Assembly (NCBI GenBank): GCA_030445875.1
Contig: JASUSX010000061.1
Span: forward strand, 1-9,481
DNA: 9,481 nt
DNA from: Clostridia bacterium
GTDB lineage: Bacteria; Bacillota; DSM-521; Neomoorellales; Neomoorellaceae
Direction: 5' to 3'
Positions 1-5,503 of the stretch are shown piece after piece. The notes below the pieces were generated by a model. It saw only the letters and a program-made list of their open reading frames with translations. It was not told where the DNA came from and did not search any database. The position numbers were made by a program, and so were the translations under genes. The first letter of the stretch is position 1; the number at the start of each line of letters is the position of its first letter.

Positions 1-559
1 TCTTTTCCGGGTGGAACTGCACCCCGTAAAGGTTGCCCCACTGGACGCTGACGGCAAAGGTTAAGCCGTATGCCGTAGTTCCGGTGACGATGGAACTATC
101 GGCCGGGTCAATATAATAGGAATGAACAAAGTAAAAATTAGTACCTGCCGGTATACCCCGGAATAGCCCCCCCGGCCGGGGGAAATAAACCTGGTTCCAG
201 CCCATATGGGGTACCTTCAGCCCGGCTGGCAGGCGCCGCACCTGGCCCGGCAGGAGGTCCAGGCCGGCTACAGGCCCCCCTTCCTCACTGGAGGTAAAAA
301 GGAGCTGCAGCCCCAGGCAAATACCCAGCAAAGGCACCCCTCGCTGAACTAGCCGTGGGATGGCCGCTGCCAGCCCCCCCTGGCGCAAATTGGCCATGGC
401 ATCAGCAAAGGCCCCCACCCCGGGCAGGATCACGCCGGGAGCGGCCACGACCTTTTCGGGATCCGCAGTTATCTCCGCCGGATAGCCCAGTTGGACCAGG
501 GCCTTCTGGACGCTCCCCAGGTTGCCCATACCGTAATCGATGATGGCTATGGGATGCAT
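1..559 (-). CDS. hisH: Imidazole glycerol phosphate synthase, glutaminase subunit HisH (3' end outside window)
   Basis: HisH is a class I glutamine amidotransferase. It hydrolyses glutamine and passes ammonia to HisF, which makes imidazole glycerol phosphate and AICAR in the cytoplasm. The visible 186 residues begin MHPIAIIDYGMGNLGSV, the usual HisH start. They include the oxyanion strand PGVGAFADAM (about 46-55), the nucleophile elbow GICLGLQLLF with Cys81, a KVPHMGWN segment, and the catalytic YGVQFHPEK with His183 and Glu185 at the window edge. HisH is usually about 200 residues, so only some 15 are missing. The ATG at 559 is preceded by GGAGG (567-571) at good spacing. The gene follows hisB after a 56-nt gap on the same strand. 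All catalytic residues seen are intact. The identity is very secure. Confidence 0.97.
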   Translation of the reverse strand, partial: MHPIAIIDYGMGNLGSVQKALVQLGYPAEITADPEKVVAAPGVILPGVGAFADAMANLRQGGLAAAIPRLVQRGVPLLGICLGLQLLFTSSEEGGPVAGLDLLPGQVRRLPAGLKVPHMGWNQVYFPRPGGLFRGIPAGTNFYFVHSYYIDPADSSIVTGTTAYGLTFAVSVQWGNLYGVQFHPEK

Positions 560-615
560 GTGGTTTCCTCCGCAAATAGGGTTCTGCCAAAAATGATTCA
601 GGCTTCTTCGCCCTT

Positions 616-1206
616 TCAAACCAGGCTCCCCTTGGTGGAAGGTACACCCTGCACCCGCGGGTCCAGGGTGACAGCCTCCCGGATGGCCCGGCCCAGGGCC
701 TTAAAGAGGGCCTCGACGATGTGGTGGCTGTTGCGGCCGGCCAGCTTGGCCACATGCAGGGTCAAGCCACTGTGGTTGACCAGAGCGCGCAGGAATTCCT
801 CAATCAGCTCTGTTTCCAGGCTGCCCATACGGACCGGCGGCAGGTCCAGGTCATAAGCCAGGTAGGGCCGGCCGCTAAAGTCCAGGGCCACCTGGACCAG
901 GGCCTCATCCATAGGTACCAGGGCGCTGCCGTAGCGGTTAATCCCGGCTTTATCCCCCAGGGCGGCCTTCAGGGCCTGGCCCAGGCAGATACCGGTGTCT
1001 TCCACCGTGTGGTGGTTGTCAACCTCCAGGTCGCCAGCGGCCCCTATTGTGAGATCCAGGAGGCCATGGCGGGTCAGCTGGGCCAGCAGGTGGTCAAAGA
1101 AGGGTATACCGCTGCTGCCCTGCCACTGGCCGTTGCCGTCCAGGTTAAGCTCCACACGGATGTTCGTTTCCGCTGTTTGCCGTTCAATCAAGGCTTCGCG
1201 GCTCAT
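616..1206 (-). CDS. hisB: Imidazoleglycerol-phosphate dehydratase HisB
   Basis: HisB dehydrates imidazole glycerol phosphate to imidazole acetol phosphate, a manganese-dependent step in the middle of histidine synthesis. The 196-residue protein matches the usual length of monofunctional HisB; there is no fused histidinol-phosphatase domain. The metal-binding signatures are present: FFDHLL (36-41), DNHHTVED (63-70) and NSHHIVEALFKALGRA (159-174). The ATG at 1206 overlaps the hisD stop as ATGA, which suggests translational coupling. A GGGAGG ribosome binding site lies 7 nt upstream, inside the end of hisD. The gene sits between hisD and hisH in the operon. No unusual feature was seen. Confidence 0.98.
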   Translation of the reverse strand: MSREALIERQTAETNIRVELNLDGNGQWQGSSGIPFFDHLLAQLTRHGLLDLTIGAAGDLEVDNHHTVEDTGICLGQALKAALGDKAGINRYGSALVPMDEALVQVALDFSGRPYLAYDLDLPPVRMGSLETELIEEFLRALVNHSGLTLHVAKLAGRNSHHIVEALFKALGRAIREAVTLDPRVQGVPSTKGSLV

Positions 1207-2498
1207 TTCAAGCCCTCCCCCAACCGCAGGGCTACCGCCCGGGCGTGGGCCTCCAGACCCTCGGCCCGGGCCAGGTCCTGGATGAAACCGCCCACCGCCT
1301 GGAAGTAAGCAGGGCTGGCGGCAATAAGGCTGCTCCTTTTCATGAAGGTGGCCACGCTTAAAGGCGAGTAAAACCGGGCCGTGCCGCCGGTGGGCAGGAC
1401 GTGGCTGGGGCCAGCCAGGTAATCTCCCAGGGGTTCCGAGCTGTAGGGGCCCAGGAAAATCGCCCCGGCGTTTTCCACCCGGCCCAGCCAGGCCCAGGGT
1501 TCGGCCATGTAGAGCTCCAGGTGCTCAGGGGCCAGGGCATTGGCCAGGTCCAGGGCCGCCTCCATATCGGTCACGACCACGGCAGCGCCGTAACTGGCCA
1601 GGGAACGGGCGGCAATCTCCCGCCGGGGCAGGGTTGCCAGCTGGCGTTCGACTGCTTCGCTTACAGCATGGGCCAGCCCTTCCTCCGGGGTAATCAGGAC
1701 CGCCCCGGCCAGGGCGTCATGCTCGGCCTGGGAGAGCAGGTCGGCTGCCACCCACTCCGGCCGCGCCTGGGAGTCGGCGATAACGACGATCTCGCTGGGA
1801 CCGGCCAGCATGTCGATATCGACCACACCGTAGACTTCCTTTTTGGCCAGGGTAACGTAAATATTCCCCGGGCCGGCGATCTTGTCCACCGGCGCTACTG
1901 CTTCCGTCCCGAAAGCCAGGGCAGCTATCGCCTGGGCGCCCCCCATCTTGTAAATCTCACTCACCCCGGCCACCGAAGCCGCCACCAGGAGCAGGGGATT
2001 GATGCTCCCGTCCCGCCGCGGCGGCGTGGCCAGGGCTATTTCTGCCACCCCGGCCACCCGGGCCGGCACGGCGGTCATCAATACCGACGAGGGGTAAGCC
2101 GCCGTACCGCCGGGTACATAAAGGCCCACCCGCTTCAGGGGCCGGCAGACCTGGCCCAGGATGGTACCGGTTTTGTCCGTGTCCAACCATGAACCCTTTA
2201 ATTCGCGCCGGTGGTAGGCCTCGATGTTGTCCCGGGCCTTATAGATGGCTTGCACCAGATCGGTGGGGACGGCCTGGCAAGCCCTTTCCCTTTCCTCCCT
2301 GGTCACCCGGAAACCGGCTTCCCTTAAGTCGACGCCGTCCAGTTCCCGGGTATAGCGTTCCACGGCTGCCTGGCCTTCCCTTTGGACGGCAGCCGTAATC
2401 TCCCGTACCCTGGCCGCCGCACCCTCTTGCGCCAGCAAACGGCCGGCCCAGCGCTGCCGTACCTCCGCGCCCTTAAGGATTGGTAGCAAATCCGGCAC
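1203..2498 (-). CDS. hisD: Histidinol dehydrogenase HisD
   Basis: HisD is the zinc- and NAD-dependent enzyme that oxidises L-histidinol to L-histidine in two steps, the end of the pathway. The 431-residue length is standard. Visible motifs are GLYVPGGTAAYPSSVLM (125-141), IAGPGNIYVTLAKKEVYG (207-224), DMLAGPSEIVVIAD (229-242), the zinc-ligand pair Gln257/His260 in SQAEHD, the catalytic Glu325-His326 in APEHLEL, Asp359 in PLGDYLAGPSHVLPT, and His418. These fall within one residue of the known E. coli active-site positions. The start used is GTG at 2498, which overlaps the hisG 3' end by 26 nt. TTG at 2489 is an alternative, because an AAGGGGGTG stretch would sit as a ribosome binding site 6 nt before it. 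The difference is three residues. Confidence 0.98.
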   Translation of the reverse strand: MPDLLPILKGAEVRQRWAGRLLAQEGAAARVREITAAVQREGQAAVERYTRELDGVDLREAGFRVTREERERACQAVPTDLVQAIYKARDNIEAYHRRELKGSWLDTDKTGTILGQVCRPLKRVGLYVPGGTAAYPSSVLMTAVPARVAGVAEIALATPPRRDGSINPLLLVAASVAGVSEIYKMGGAQAIAALAFGTEAVAPVDKIAGPGNIYVTLAKKEVYGVVDIDMLAGPSEIVVIADSQARPEWVAADLLSQAEHDALAGAVLITPEEGLAHAVSEAVERQLATLPRREIAARSLASYGAAVVVTDMEAALDLANALAPEHLELYMAEPWAWLGRVENAGAIFLGPYSSEPLGDYLAGPSHVLPTGGTARFYSPLSVATFMKRSSLIAASPAYFQAVGGFIQDLARAEGLEAHARAVALRLGEGLK

Positions 2499-3159
2499 CC
2501 CCTTGCGTAGCCGCCTGCCTTAAAGCGTCAATGACCGGTCGCAGGCGCTGGGAATTAATACGGTAACTCACCCGGTTGGCGATCAGGCGGGCGGTGGAAG
2601 AAAAAATCGGGGCCACCTCCACCAGGTCGTTTTCTGTTAAGGTCCGGCCGGTGGAGACTATATCGACAATCAGGTCGGCCAGCCCCGCCAGGGGAGCCAG
2701 TTCGATATTGCCGTGGAGCTTGATTATCTCTACCGGCAGGCCCCGCTCCTGGAAAAAGGCCGCCGCCACCCGGGGAAACTTGGTGGCCACCCGGCGGCTA
2801 CCGGCCAACAGGTTTTCCAATGCTTGCCCGGCCGCCTCCCAGCGCTGCCGGGGGGCGGCAACGACAAAACGACAGTAGCCAAAGCCCAGATCGACCAGCT
2901 CAAAGACATCGGCCCCGGCCTCCACCAGGGTATCCTTGCCGACAATCCCCAGGTCAGCGGCTCCGTGTTCCACATAAGTAGGGACATCAGTAGGCCGGCA
3001 GATGAGGTAGCGTGCCCCGGCGGCGGGAAAGGTAAAAACCAGTTGCCGCGCTTCCGGGTCCACGCCTGACGCCGGGAGGCCGGCCTGCCGCAATAACTGT
3101 ATAGCACCTTCACCCAGCTTGCCCTTGGGTAGGGCCAGGGTGAGTAAGTCTCCCACCAT
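2473..3159 (-). CDS. hisG: ATP phosphoribosyltransferase catalytic subunit, short form, HisG
   Basis: HisG condenses ATP with PRPP, the committed first step of histidine synthesis. This is the short form: 228 residues from the ATG at 3159, without the C-terminal ACT-like regulatory domain of the roughly 290-residue long form. Short HisG needs HisZ as partner, and hisZ is directly upstream. Visible segments are LTLALPKGKLGEGAIQLL (6-23), a ligand-binding region RPTDVPTYVEHGAADLGIVG (55-74), and the PRPP-loop DLIVDIVSTGRTLTENDL (162-179). The frame is open further upstream to a TTG at 3258. That extension is Trp-rich and unlike HisG, and a GGGGGA ribosome binding site lies just before the ATG at 3159, so the shorter start is preferred. 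A 102-nt gap separates it from hisZ. Confidence 0.97.
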   Translation of the reverse strand: MVGDLLTLALPKGKLGEGAIQLLRQAGLPASGVDPEARQLVFTFPAAGARYLICRPTDVPTYVEHGAADLGIVGKDTLVEAGADVFELVDLGFGYCRFVVAAPRQRWEAAGQALENLLAGSRRVATKFPRVAAAFFQERGLPVEIIKLHGNIELAPLAGLADLIVDIVSTGRTLTENDLVEVAPIFSSTARLIANRVSYRINSQRLRPVIDALRQAATQGGAGFATNP

Positions 3160-3261
3160 TTTTCCCCCACATCCTGCTTTTAGGCTTTCCCCCTGGGGCT
3201 GGAATTGCCAGCGCCACCCTTTGCCCACTGCTGCAACCCACATTAACCGGCACCACAAGCC

Positions 3262-4431
3262 TTAATCATCCGTCCAGAGCAGATCCAACCCCTGGTCCGC
3301 AGCGCGGGCTGCCGCTTCCCCGCGGCTGTGACTCTCACCATCCAGGATTACCCTGGCCCCCGTCCGGCGCAGCTCCCCTGCCCGGCGCAAAACCTGCGCC
3401 AGATCCCGGCCCGCTACCAGGTAACCCCCGTCCCGGACCGGGCCCCGGCCTTCCTCCCGGGCCAGGAGGACCCGCTCCAGGCCCAGGGCAAAGCCGGTAG
3501 CCGGGCAAGGATAGCCGAACTGCCCCAGCAGGCCATCATAGCGACCGCCGCCGCAGACGGGCATACCCAGGCCCGGGACATAACCTTCAAAGACAATGCC
3601 GGTGTAATAATTGAAATCCCGCAAAATACCCAGGTCGATAAAGAGCCACCGCTCCAACCCGCAGGCAGCCAGCGCCTGCCATACCTGCACCAGGCCATCC
3701 AGGGCGGCAAGGGCTCCCGTCTGGTTAAACTCTTGCCTGGCTACGGCCAGGGCTTCGGCCCCGCCGTGTAAAGTCGCCAGGAGTTCCAGTTGCCGCCGCT
3801 GCGGTCCGGCCAGGTGGTATTCACTGTAGATCTGCTCCAGGGCAACCAGATCCTTGCCAGCCAGGGCCACCTTGATCCTGGTTACGATTTCAGGAGGCAA
3901 ATCCAGGCCCTGGAGGACACCCCTGGTGACGGCCACCTGGCCGATACCCAGGCGAAAATTCTCCAGACCCGCTGCCAGCAGGGCTTCTACTGCCAGGGCT
4001 ATAATCTCCACATCAGCTGCCACTGAGCCGGTACCAATGAGCTCCACCCCGGCCTGGTGGAACTCCCGTTGCCTCCCCGCCCGGGGTTCTTCGAAGCGAA
4101 AGACAGGAGCGCAGTAACACAGGCGGAGGGGCAGGGTTTCCCGCCGCAAAGATGTGGCTACCAGGCGGGCAATGGGCGCCGTCATCTCCGGCCGTAAAGC
4201 AAGGACCCGCCCCTGGCGGTCAATGAATTTATAAAGGCTGTCTTCATCTCCGGCCGGTGAGCCGGCCTGAAAGGTTGCCACAAATTCAAAAGCCGGGGTC
4301 AATACCTCCTGGTATCCCCAACTTTGAAAGCAGGTCACCAGTTTTTGCTCCAGCTCCCGCAGGGCAGCCGCTTCAGCCGGTAGGAAGTCCCGCACCCCGG
4401 CGGGTACAAGAAGGTTCCTCCCGTTGATCAA
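3262..4431 (-). CDS. hisZ: ATP phosphoribosyltransferase regulatory subunit HisZ
   Basis: HisZ is a catalytically inactive relative of histidyl-tRNA synthetase that forms a hetero-octamer with short HisG and carries feedback control by histidine. The 389 residues show the class II synthetase-like core: VPAGVRDFLP (9-18), LRPEMTAPIARLVATSL (79-95), a motif 2-like CYCAPVFRFEEPRAGRQREF (105-124), RDFNYYTGIVFEGY (271-284), CGGGRYDGLLGQFG (293-306) and a motif 3-like GFALGLERVLL (313-323). Only a short tail follows, so the full anticodon-binding domain of HisS is absent. The companion short hisG directly downstream supports HisZ over HisS. The start is TTG at 4431; the codon before it is TGA and no in-frame ATG exists near it. 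AAGG lies 3 nt upstream. The identity is secure; the exact start is less so. Confidence 0.95.
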   Translation of the reverse strand: MINGRNLLVPAGVRDFLPAEAAALRELEQKLVTCFQSWGYQEVLTPAFEFVATFQAGSPAGDEDSLYKFIDRQGRVLALRPEMTAPIARLVATSLRRETLPLRLCYCAPVFRFEEPRAGRQREFHQAGVELIGTGSVAADVEIIALAVEALLAAGLENFRLGIGQVAVTRGVLQGLDLPPEIVTRIKVALAGKDLVALEQIYSEYHLAGPQRRQLELLATLHGGAEALAVARQEFNQTGALAALDGLVQVWQALAACGLERWLFIDLGILRDFNYYTGIVFEGYVPGLGMPVCGGGRYDGLLGQFGYPCPATGFALGLERVLLAREEGRGPVRDGGYLVAGRDLAQVLRRAGELRRTGARVILDGESHSRGEAAARAADQGLDLLWTDD

Positions 4432-4453
4432 TCACCTTCACCACTTTACTATG

Positions 4454-4469
4454 TTAACGTATTAACGTA
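4454..4469. repeat. Tandem 8-bp repeat, candidate operator at the hisZ promoter
   Basis: Two perfect, adjoining copies of TTAACGTA (plus strand) fill this stretch. They abut the -10 box of the hisZ promoter and cover the expected transcription start. GTTAAC at the left end is itself a palindrome, and ATTAACGTAAT at 4461-4471 has ATTA/TAAT arms. The position is that of a repressor site that would block polymerase. The adjacent TrpR-family gene is the obvious candidate for the binding protein. The operator role is inferred; the repeat itself is plain in the sequence. Confidence 0.6.
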
Positions 4470-4498
4470 ATAATAGCACGGTTGGCGTTTAGGGACAA
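4470..4498 (-). promoter_or_regulatory. SigA-type promoter for the hisZGDBH operon
   Basis: Reading on the minus strand, TTGTCC (-35, 4498-4493, four of six consensus bases) is followed by a 17-nt spacer and TATTAT (-10, 4475-4470, five of six). A TGC directly before the -10 gives an extended -10 element. The start of transcription would fall near 4463, giving a leader of only about 30 nt before the hisZ TTG. This leaves no room for an attenuator or T-box. Confidence 0.7.
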
Positions 4499-4596
4499 AG
4501 GACGACAGGGTGCTTGCCTGGCTCTTAGGTTGAACTAGCTGCCCCAGACGGGCTATATCTATTCCTGCCGTTAAATAGCACCGGGTGCCGCCCTGA
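4499..4596. other. Non-coding spacer upstream of the his promoter
   Basis: This part of the roughly 300-bp gap between the TrpR-like gene and hisZ has no convincing gene. It holds a weak imperfect hairpin (4536-4555, core GCCC/GGGC with a 5-nt loop and no following T run). It also holds a short GC-rich palindrome, GCACCCGGTGC on the minus strand, around 4578-4588. I see no terminator and no known riboswitch signature. An 85-codon open frame crosses the whole gap (4449-4706), but it starts with TTG and has low-complexity composition. Confidence 0.4.
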
Positions 4597-4713
4597 CTAT
4601 CGCCTCTTTGTGCCAATCGTTCTGTCGGCGCATAACTCCTGAGCGGCGCAGGGAAAGATCCCCACCTTGTAGTCGTCTTTTCTGAGTCCGTGGAAGAAGG
4701 CATCAAACTCCAT
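4597..4713 (-). CDS. Possible small ORF, 38 residues, unknown
   Basis: An ATG at 4713 opens a 38-codon frame ending in TAG. It starts with MEFDAFFHGLRKDDYK and ends with DRTIGTKRR. It begins 20 nt after the TrpR-like gene on the same strand, and a GGAG sits 8 nt before the ATG, so it could be translated from that gene's transcript. It has two cysteines, no membrane segment and no motif I recognise. It could be a real small protein, a remnant of a longer gene, or chance. Its position just upstream of the his promoter is the only context. Confidence 0.3.
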   Translation of the reverse strand: MEFDAFFHGLRKDDYKVGIFPCAAQELCADRTIGTKRR

Positions 4714-4733
4714 AGACGGAACTCCGCCCGCCG

Positions 4734-5039
4734 TTAACCCACGGGTTTATCCCCCTCCAGACGGTCCAGGATAAGGTTATAGCCGTCAGCACCGTAGTTT
4801 AAGAAGCGCTTAACCCGGCTGATGGTGGCCGTGCTGGCCCCGGTGGCGGCGGCAATGGCCGTGTAGGTGACCCCCTGGCGCAGGAGCCGGGCTACGGCCA
4901 GGCGCTGGGCCATGGCCTTGATCTCGGCGGTGGTACACAGGTCTTCAAAGAAACGGTAACACTCGTCCTGGTTTTCCAGGGTTAAAATAGCCCGGAAGAG
5001 TTCGTCCACCTGGGGGTCCTTTAACTTATCCCGGCTCAT
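4734..5039 (-). CDS. yerC: TrpR-like DNA-binding regulator, YerC/YecD family
   Basis: This 101-residue protein belongs to the TrpR-like YerC/YecD family of small, dimeric, all-helical DNA-binding proteins; B. subtilis YerC is about the same size. FFEDLCTTAEIKAMAQRLAV (31-50) is the typical family helix. YTAIAAATGASTATISRVKR (59-78) is the helix-turn-helix, with the STATISRV recognition helix, followed by a conserved FLNYGADGYNLIL tail. The frame is open to 5078, but the ATG at 5039 has a strong GGGGGAGG ribosome binding site 6 nt upstream and gives the family-standard MSRDKLKDP start. The gene lies just upstream of the histidine operon on the same strand. From memory, a TrpR-family histidine regulator has been proposed in Firmicutes, and this location fits. 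The ligand is unknown, so the regulatory role is inference. Confidence 0.92.
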   Translation of the reverse strand: MSRDKLKDPQVDELFRAILTLENQDECYRFFEDLCTTAEIKAMAQRLAVARLLRQGVTYTAIAAATGASTATISRVKRFLNYGADGYNLILDRLEGDKPVG

Positions 5040-5087
5040 GGCAATCCTCCCCCATTCTCCCGCTTCCCTCTGCCCCAAAGGCGGCAG

Positions 5088-5111
5088 CGATTACGATCCG
5101 GTTCGTGATCG
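5088..5111. promoter_or_regulatory. Near-perfect 24-bp inverted repeat in the yerC leader
   Basis: The sequence is centred on CCGG (5098-5101), and 10 of its 12 symmetric base pairs match. The half-site is CGATtACGAtCC, lower case marking the mismatches. It lies about 50 nt upstream of the yerC start codon. The high symmetry and 24-bp length fit a dimeric regulator's operator, possibly autoregulatory, or a hairpin in the leader RNA. The function is inferred. Confidence 0.5.
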
Positions 5112-5129
5112 GCAGGCGTTCACCTGCCG
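5110..5129. repeat. 7-bp perfect hairpin next to the palindrome
   Basis: CGGCAGG (5110-5116) and CCTGCCG (5123-5129) form a perfect GC-rich stem with a 6-nt loop. It overlaps the end of the 24-bp inverted repeat by two bases. No T run follows on either strand, so it does not look like a standard Rho-independent terminator. It lies in the 158-nt gap between the small membrane protein gene and yerC, where a boundary between the ger and yerC/his units would be expected. Confidence 0.5.
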
Positions 5130-5197
5130 GTGCCAAGCTATCCCACGGAATTACTTTCGCCATCCAGCTTGTTTTTCCTTCTGCAAACCCCACTCTT

Positions 5198-5425
5198 TCA
5201 TCCAATCAGGTTGGTCAGCCACATGGTCACCGGGCCAAAGACCCGGGCCAGGATTCGGGCCGGGTTAGGGACGGGCCAATGCCAGGCCGCGGCCAGGCTC
5301 AGGGCCAGGCCTAAAGACCAGACGATGCCCATAACGGCCAGTTCCCGCCACTCCTTTTTCCGCCAGAGGCCCGGGCCGTCCAGGTAAGCTATGGCCAGGA
5401 AGGCCAGGATAATTAGTATGATCAT
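5198..5425 (-). CDS. Small two-helix membrane protein, candidate germinant receptor accessory (D-type) subunit
   Basis: This 75-residue protein starts MIILIILAFLAIAYLDGPGL. It has an N-terminal membrane helix (1-15), a short basic loop with WRKKEWRELA (21-30), a second helix (about 29-48), the turn HWPVPNPARIL, and a hydrophobic, amphipathic-looking C-terminal stretch (59-74). Small proteins of this layout are common at the end of clostridial ger operons. Two-helix D subunits of about 75 residues are described for some Bacillus receptors. I infer a similar role here. The ATG at 5425 follows GGGGTGAGG. An alternative ATG at 5467 would add 14 basic residues and also has a plausible GGGG site, so the start is not settled. 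It lies 78 nt after the C subunit gene. Confidence 0.8.
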   Translation of the reverse strand: MIILIILAFLAIAYLDGPGLWRKKEWRELAVMGIVWSLGLALSLAAAWHWPVPNPARILARVFGPVTMWLTNLIG

Positions 5426-5503
5426 TTCCTCACCCCATCCCCTTTTAATCCTCCACCGGTGCCACATAACATTCCCCGTTTGCCCCTTTGCCTCGTTTGC
5501 CCT

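Noticed and set aside
721..1308. 195-codon plus-strand ORF opposite hisB and the hisD end
   Set aside because: It is antisense to conserved coding sequence and has no ribosome binding site or family motif.
1401..2192. 263-codon plus-strand ORF opposite hisD
   Set aside because: It is antisense to a fully conserved hisD, and its composition is typical of a GC-rich shadow frame.
3160..3258. N-terminal extension of HisG from a TTG at 3258
   Set aside because: The 33 extra residues are Trp-rich and unlike HisG. The ATG at 3159 has its own ribosome binding site and gives the family N-terminus.
4577..4594. T-box-like AGGGCGGCACC sequence on the minus strand
   Set aside because: It only loosely resembles the T-box antiterminator, lies upstream of the likely promoter, and has neither a specifier domain nor a terminator with a T run.
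4449..4706. 85-codon minus-strand ORF in the his leader
   Set aside because: It has a TTG start without a good ribosome binding site, low-complexity composition and no recognisable motif, and it runs through the promoter.
5110..5129. Rho-independent terminator after the ger operon
   Set aside because: The stem is good, but no T run follows on either strand, so it is recorded as a repeat only.
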